Positions 7,641 to 10,734 of a stretch of DNA of 10,734 bases are shown here, piece by piece. The stretch comes from Bacteroidota bacterium (GTDB lineage Bacteria; Bacteroidota; Bacteroidia; Flavobacteriales; Flavobacteriaceae): contig JAEWLD010000294.1 in NCBI GenBank assembly GCA_023393485.1, forward strand, positions 1 through 10,734, read 5' to 3'. The translations under genes were made by a program, and so were the position numbers. The notes under the pieces are model-generated. The model saw only the letters and a program-made list of their open reading frames with translations. It ran no database searches and was not told the DNA's origin. Positions within the stretch are counted from its first letter, which is position 1, and every line of letters starts with the position of its first letter.

Positions 7641-8723
7641 GTGAAAAAACCGCAAAAATCAGCGTTGAACGAGGTCAATGGCGTGGATCAGCCTCAGGCC
7701 GTAAATCCAATTTCGGCTGGACATATCGTCTGGTTGCGCAAAAAAGACATTTCTGCTGAAACTTTGACTAGCGGAATTCTTTCCGGCGACATTCCATCGC
7801 TTAGCCGCGCCATTACGCTTGTTGAAAGCACCAATCCTTCGCATCACGAAAAAGCCGGCGAAATCATCAACGCATGTCTGCCACATGCCAACAACTCGGT
7901 CCGGATAGGAATTACAGGCGTGCCGGGCGTTGGGAAAAGCACATTCATTGAAGCGTTCGGGAAACATTTGACTGGAATCGGGAAAAAAGTGGCGGTTTTG
8001 GCGGTCGACCCGAGCAGCACGATTTCGCACGGCAGTATTTTGGGCGACAAAACGCGGATGGAAGAACTTGTGAAAGACGCCAACGCGTATATCCGGCCGT
8101 CGGCCTCGGGCGAAACCCTTGGCGGCGTGGCCCGAAAAACCCGCGAAACCATTACGCTTTGCGAAGCTGCCGGATTTGATACGATTATTATAGAAACCGT
8201 CGGTGTCGGCCAAAGCGAAACCGCAGTCCATTCTATGGTCGATTTCTTTTTGCTGCTTAAAATTGCCGGCGCAGGAGACGAATTGCAAGGCATCAAACGC
8301 GGCATCATGGAAATGGCAGATTTGATTGCGATCAATAAAACCGATGGCGACAATATCAAACGGGCACGGCTGGCGAAAACCGAGTTCAACCGTGCGCTGC
8401 ATCTATTCCCAGAGAAAAAATCGGGTTGGACGCCAAAAGCCGTGACTTGCAGCGCACTCACAAAAGATGGCATCGGTGAAGTCTGGCAAGTTGTTGATGA
8501 TTATTTGACGCTGGTAAAAGCGAACGGCTTTTTCGAAAACAAGCGGGAAGAACAAAACCAATATTGGATGCTCGAAACCATCAATGAACGCCTGACGAGC
8601 CATTTTTACCATGACCCAAAAATTGTTGCCGCGCTCGAAGCAACTAAAAAAGCTGTGCAAAACCATGAAATGTCACCATTTGCGGCGGCACAGGTTTTAT
8701 TGGAAAAGTATTTTAAGGAGTGA
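7641..8723 (+). CDS. meaB: Methylmalonyl-CoA mutase-associated GTPase MeaB (ArgK family)
   Basis: MeaB is a cytoplasmic G3E-type GTPase that protects methylmalonyl-CoA mutase and gates loading of adenosylcobalamin. From the chosen start it has 360 residues. The P-loop is GVPGVGKST (93-101), followed by VLAVDPSS and SILGDKTRM (about 135-141), ETVGVGQSE (185-193, switch region), and NKTD (232-235) for guanine recognition. A C-terminal helical arm, used for dimerisation in this family, ends at KYFKE. The frame is open back to an ATG at 7548, but that part overlaps the divergent gene and its promoter, and its translation does not look like a MeaB N-terminus. I therefore prefer the GTG at 7641, giving (M)KKPQKSALNE; the GTG at 7683 is the alternative. 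No U-tract terminator follows; a palindromic repeat begins 1 nt after the stop. Confidence 0.95.
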   Translation: MKKPQKSALNEVNGVDQPQAVNPISAGHIVWLRKKDISAETLTSGILSGDIPSLSRAITLVESTNPSHHEKAGEIINACLPHANNSVRIGITGVPGVGKSTFIEAFGKHLTGIGKKVAVLAVDPSSTISHGSILGDKTRMEELVKDANAYIRPSASGETLGGVARKTRETITLCEAAGFDTIIIETVGVGQSETAVHSMVDFFLLLKIAGAGDELQGIKRGIMEMADLIAINKTDGDNIKRARLAKTEFNRALHLFPEKKSGWTPKAVTCSALTKDGIGEVWQVVDDYLTLVKANGFFENKREEQNQYWMLETINERLTSHFYHDPKIVAALEATKKAVQNHEMSPFAAAQVLLEKYFKE

Positions 8724-8724
8724 T

Positions 8725-8784
8725 GGGACTCTGAACTTGTTTCAGAGTCTAATGGAAGAGATGCTGAAACAAGTTCAGCATCCC
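8725..8784. repeat. Compound palindromic intergenic repeat (two hairpins nested in one long inverted repeat)
   Basis: Two hairpins stand side by side. In the first, GACTCTGAA (8727-8735) pairs with TTCAGAGTC (8741-8749) around the loop CTTGT. In the second, GATGCTGAA (8760-8768) pairs with TTCAGCATC (8774-8782) around the loop ACAAG. The loops are exact reverse complements of each other. CTGAACTTGTTTCAG (8731-8745) is the exact reverse complement of 8764-8778, so the whole 60 bp can also fold as one hairpin with 23 of 26 positions paired. No T-run follows on either strand, so it is not a standard intrinsic terminator. It lies between convergent genes. It resembles palindromic CTGAACTTGTTTCAG repeats that I recall from many Bacteroidota genomes. 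Confidence 0.85.
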
Positions 8785-8787
8785 AAA

Positions 8788-9015
8788 TTATTCTTCATAC
8801 CGCGAAATCTCGCGATCATAAAAATCATTTGCTTCCTGAATCAACGCTTCCATGATCTGGTTGAGTTCGCCTTCATCGAGGTCTTCATCTTCTTCGAGGA
8901 ATTCAACCTCGTCGTCCTTGAGATTGATCACAAACCGTGGATAATCCATGTGGATCACGAAAATGTCGTCAGGAAAATCGGTATTGTCACCGAGTAGAAA
9001 TTTTGGAAGTTCCAT
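8788..9015 (-). CDS. Small, highly acidic conserved hypothetical protein
   Basis: This 75-residue soluble protein starts MELPKFLLGDNTDFPDDIF. It has 25 acidic residues (12 Asp, 13 Glu) against 5 basic ones, including a run around EEDEDLDEGE (41-50), and ends in a helix with DFYDREISRYEE. I have seen similar proteins in flavobacteria without a function; no named domain is recognised. The frame extends three codons upstream to a TTG at 9022-9024, overlapping the MATE stop, but the ATG at 9013-9015 gives the more natural MELPKF N-terminus. It lies 5 nt after the MATE stop codon on the same strand, so it is probably cotranscribed and may be translationally coupled. Whether it has anything to do with the transporter is unknown. 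The stop lies 3 nt from the palindromic repeat. Confidence 0.82.
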   Translation of the reverse strand: MELPKFLLGDNTDFPDDIFVIHMDYPRFVINLKDDEVEFLEEDEDLDEGELNQIMEALIQEANDFYDREISRYEE

Positions 9016-9020
9016 AATAA

Positions 9021-10439
9021 TCAATGATAGCTGATGAAAGTCTGTGCGTCGGTTGGATCCGACTTCGGATTTTCCTTTACCAAACGTTTGCTAAGTTTAT
9101 CGAAGCGAAGATACAAAAATAACGCAGCCGAAGTCAGCCCCGCAAGCAATCCGATCCAAACACCGACCGCCTTCAGTTCGGTGTATTCGCCAAGGACGTA
9201 AGATACCGGAAAACCGATGATCCAATAAGCGATAAAAGTAATGTACATCGGAACCTTGACATCCTGCAAACCGCGCAAGGCGCCGAGTACAACGACCTGT
9301 ACGCCATCCGAAATCTGGAATATCGCGGCAACGATCAGCAAATTTGCGGCAATCGCAATGACTTCGTCGTTTACCGCAAGCTGTGAGGCATTTTCCATAT
9401 CGAGGAAATATTGCGGCAAAACCGTGTGGAGAACTATAAACGCAAACGCAAACACGATTTCAATAATTACCGCCAGCAAAAAAATGGATCGCGCCACCAC
9501 GATGAGTTGCTTATAATCATTCAATCCTTTTTGGTTGCTGACGCGGATCATCGCAGTCACACTCAAACCCATCGCGAACATAAAGGTGATTGTCGCGAGC
9601 GAAAGTGCAATTTGGTTGGCTGCCTGGCTTGTGGTTCCGATATTTCCGCAAAGCCAGACGGCCGTCGTGAACAATGCAACTTCAAAAAGCATCTGCATTG
9701 CCGAGGGCATTCCGAGATTAACGATTTTTTTGAGTTTCGCCTTGTTGATTTTCTTGAAACTGAAATCGTTGAAATGTGGTCTAAGGTCGTTATTCCTTCG
9801 CAGAATCATATGCATGAAAATCACCATGAGGATTCTTGAGATTACAGTACCGAGTGCCGCACCCTGAATGCCAAGTTCGGGGAAAACCCAAAGACCGTAA
9901 ATCAAGACATAATTCAGCATGACGTGTATGACATTCGCCATAATGATTGCGTACAATGAATATTTGGTGTGGGACAAACCGTCGGCAAATTGCTTGTAAC
10001 CCTGATATATGATTAGCGGCACGAGTGAAAATGCCACCCAATCAAGATATGGCAGCGCAAGGTCAATGACTGCTTTTGGCTGGTGCAGGTAGTTCAGTAT
10101 TGGTTTGGCCAGCGTAATCAAAGTAAAGAGAACAAAGCCTAACGCCGTGCACAGAATGAGCCCATGATGGAATGCCGATTTGATTTTCTTTTGGTCACCT
10201 TCGGCATCGGCTTCCCCTACAATTGGCGTGATCGCGGTAGAAAATCCGATTCCGATCGACATCGCGATGAAAACCATCGTATTGCCAAGAGAAACAGCGG
10301 CAAGTTCCGTACTTCCGAGTTTACCGACCATGATGTTATCTACAATCCCGATCAGGGTATGACCGAGCATTCCGAGAATAACCGGATAGGCAAGTTTCAA
10401 ATTATAGCTGAACTCTTTGGTATAACGGGTAAAATCCAC
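9021..10439 (-). CDS. MATE family multidrug/Na+ antiporter (NorM-like)
   Basis: This polytopic inner-membrane efflux transporter of the MATE family has 472 residues from the chosen start, with about twelve hydrophobic segments. The N-terminal repeat has the family's TM1 pattern PVILGMLGHTLIGIVDN (19-35) with Asp34, then IMVGKLGSTELAAVSLGN. The second half starts with KLKKIVNLGMPSAMQM, the internal repeat of the family. It exports organic cations or other drugs in exchange for Na+ or H+; the substrate is not readable. The frame is open to an ATG at 10545-10547, which would add 36 residues. I prefer the GTG at 10437-10439 because (M)DFTRYTKEFSYNLK fits flavobacterial homologues as I remember them, and because a TAnnTTTG box at 10455-10462 lies between the two starts. 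The small acidic gene follows 5 nt after the stop. Confidence 0.93.
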   Translation of the reverse strand: MDFTRYTKEFSYNLKLAYPVILGMLGHTLIGIVDNIMVGKLGSTELAAVSLGNTMVFIAMSIGIGFSTAITPIVGEADAEGDQKKIKSAFHHGLILCTALGFVLFTLITLAKPILNYLHQPKAVIDLALPYLDWVAFSLVPLIIYQGYKQFADGLSHTKYSLYAIIMANVIHVMLNYVLIYGLWVFPELGIQGAALGTVISRILMVIFMHMILRRNNDLRPHFNDFSFKKINKAKLKKIVNLGMPSAMQMLFEVALFTTAVWLCGNIGTTSQAANQIALSLATITFMFAMGLSVTAMIRVSNQKGLNDYKQLIVVARSIFLLAVIIEIVFAFAFIVLHTVLPQYFLDMENASQLAVNDEVIAIAANLLIVAAIFQISDGVQVVVLGALRGLQDVKVPMYITFIAYWIIGFPVSYVLGEYTELKAVGVWIGLLAGLTSAALFLYLRFDKLSKRLVKENPKSDPTDAQTFISYH

Positions 10440-10454
10440 AGTGAAATTTTCATG

Positions 10455-10462
10455 CAAAGGTA
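10455..10462 (-). promoter_or_regulatory. -7 element for the MATE gene
   Basis: The minus strand reads TACCTTTG, matching TAnnTTTG, 15 nt upstream of the GTG at 10439. It lies downstream of the longer-frame ATG at 10547, which argues for the GTG start. No TTG at the -33 distance was found. Confidence 0.5.
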
Positions 10463-10709
10463 ATGGTGAATGACTAAAAATCGCGATAAAAGTCGGTCGA
10501 AAGCTAAAATTTATGTTAACTCGAATCATAAAATTTTCCCAAAACAAGTATTATGTATGCATAGTAAATTCCCAAATCATTAACGTCAAAAGCCACAGAT
10601 TAACAGGAATTTACGGGAAATTCTGCCTGGGATTGCCGGCCACGCCCAGATTCGACCTTAAAATTATATAAGACGTTTCCCGAACCTCAAATCTAATTTT
10701 ACCGAAACA

Positions 10710-10734
10710 ATGAGAACAAACAGTTTAACCAAAT
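10710..10734 (+). CDS. Possible start of a new gene, cut by the window end
   Basis: An ATG at 10710 opens eight codons (MRTNSLTK) before the window ends. An A-rich leader (CCGAAACA) and a weak -7-like TAATTTTA at 10694-10701 precede it. That box is the same sequence as the one upstream of the 36-residue gene. The family cannot be told from eight residues. The 270 bp between the MATE start and this point hold no other open frame that I trust. Confidence 0.35.

Noticed and set aside
7659..8402. A 247-residue minus-strand frame opposite meaB, and a 209-residue one overlapping it.
   Set aside because: MeaB with its intact GTPase motifs occupies the plus strand. The antisense translations are low-complexity shadows with no recognisable domain.
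8611..8997. A 128-residue plus-strand frame running from the meaB 3' end through the palindromic repeat and opposite the small acidic gene.
   Set aside because: It crosses the repeat and overlaps two better-supported genes in other frames. Its sequence shows no family resemblance.
10614..10682. CGGGAAA (10614-10620) and TTTCCCG (10676-10682) as distant complementary arms, with CTGGG/CCCAG between them, in the region before 10710.
   Set aside because: The arms are short and far apart (55 nt) with no supporting pattern, so this could be a 5' leader structure but is well within chance.
1..10734. Search for mobile elements, CRISPR arrays, tRNA/rRNA genes, toxin-antitoxin pairs or phage-defence genes.
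   Set aside because: No repeat-spacer pattern, transposase, integrase, RNA gene or defence domain was seen by eye. The genes are core-genome types with even composition.

Overview
The window looks like a chromosomal housekeeping region from a member of the Bacteroidota, most likely a Flavobacterium-like Flavobacteriaceae. Three things point there. Promoter -7 boxes of the form TAnnTTTG recur upstream of genes. SecA is 1116 residues long, with large insertions typical of Bacteroidota. The small proteins resemble families I know from flavobacteria. I see no integrase, transposase, phage gene, CRISPR array, tRNA or rRNA, and base and codon use look uniform.

Positions 1-1224: the 3' end of a MacB/LolD-type ABC transporter ATPase overlaps, by ATGA, a PduO-type cob(I)alamin adenosyltransferase. 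Then comes a small acidic DUF2795 protein with its own promoter and terminator. Positions 1228-4668: secA, with a promoter box just behind the preceding terminator and a strong hairpin terminator of its own. Positions 4668-5986: two overlapping genes for small exported proteins of unknown function that look like diverged tandem paralogues, then a 36-residue Lys-rich protein ending at a strong bidirectional terminator.

Positions 6115-8723: a GlcD/D-2-hydroxyacid dehydrogenase-type FAD oxidoreductase on the minus strand is divergent from meaB on the plus strand. About 85 bp separate them, with a TAnnTTTG box facing each way. MeaB chaperones adenosylcobalamin-dependent methylmalonyl-CoA mutase. 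The adenosyltransferase at 230-802 makes that cofactor, so the two ends of the window serve one pathway, although the mutase itself is not here.

Positions 8725-8784: a compound palindromic repeat lies between convergent meaB and a minus-strand pair. That pair is a MATE efflux transporter followed 5 nt later by a small, very acidic conserved protein. Positions 10440-10709 are non-coding apart from the MATE promoter. A possible new gene starts at 10710 and runs off the window.

Most of the window is ordinary core genome and I see no clear undescribed system. The items most worth a second look are the nested palindrome, the tandem exported paralogues, the 36-residue basic protein, and the small acidic partner of the MATE gene.
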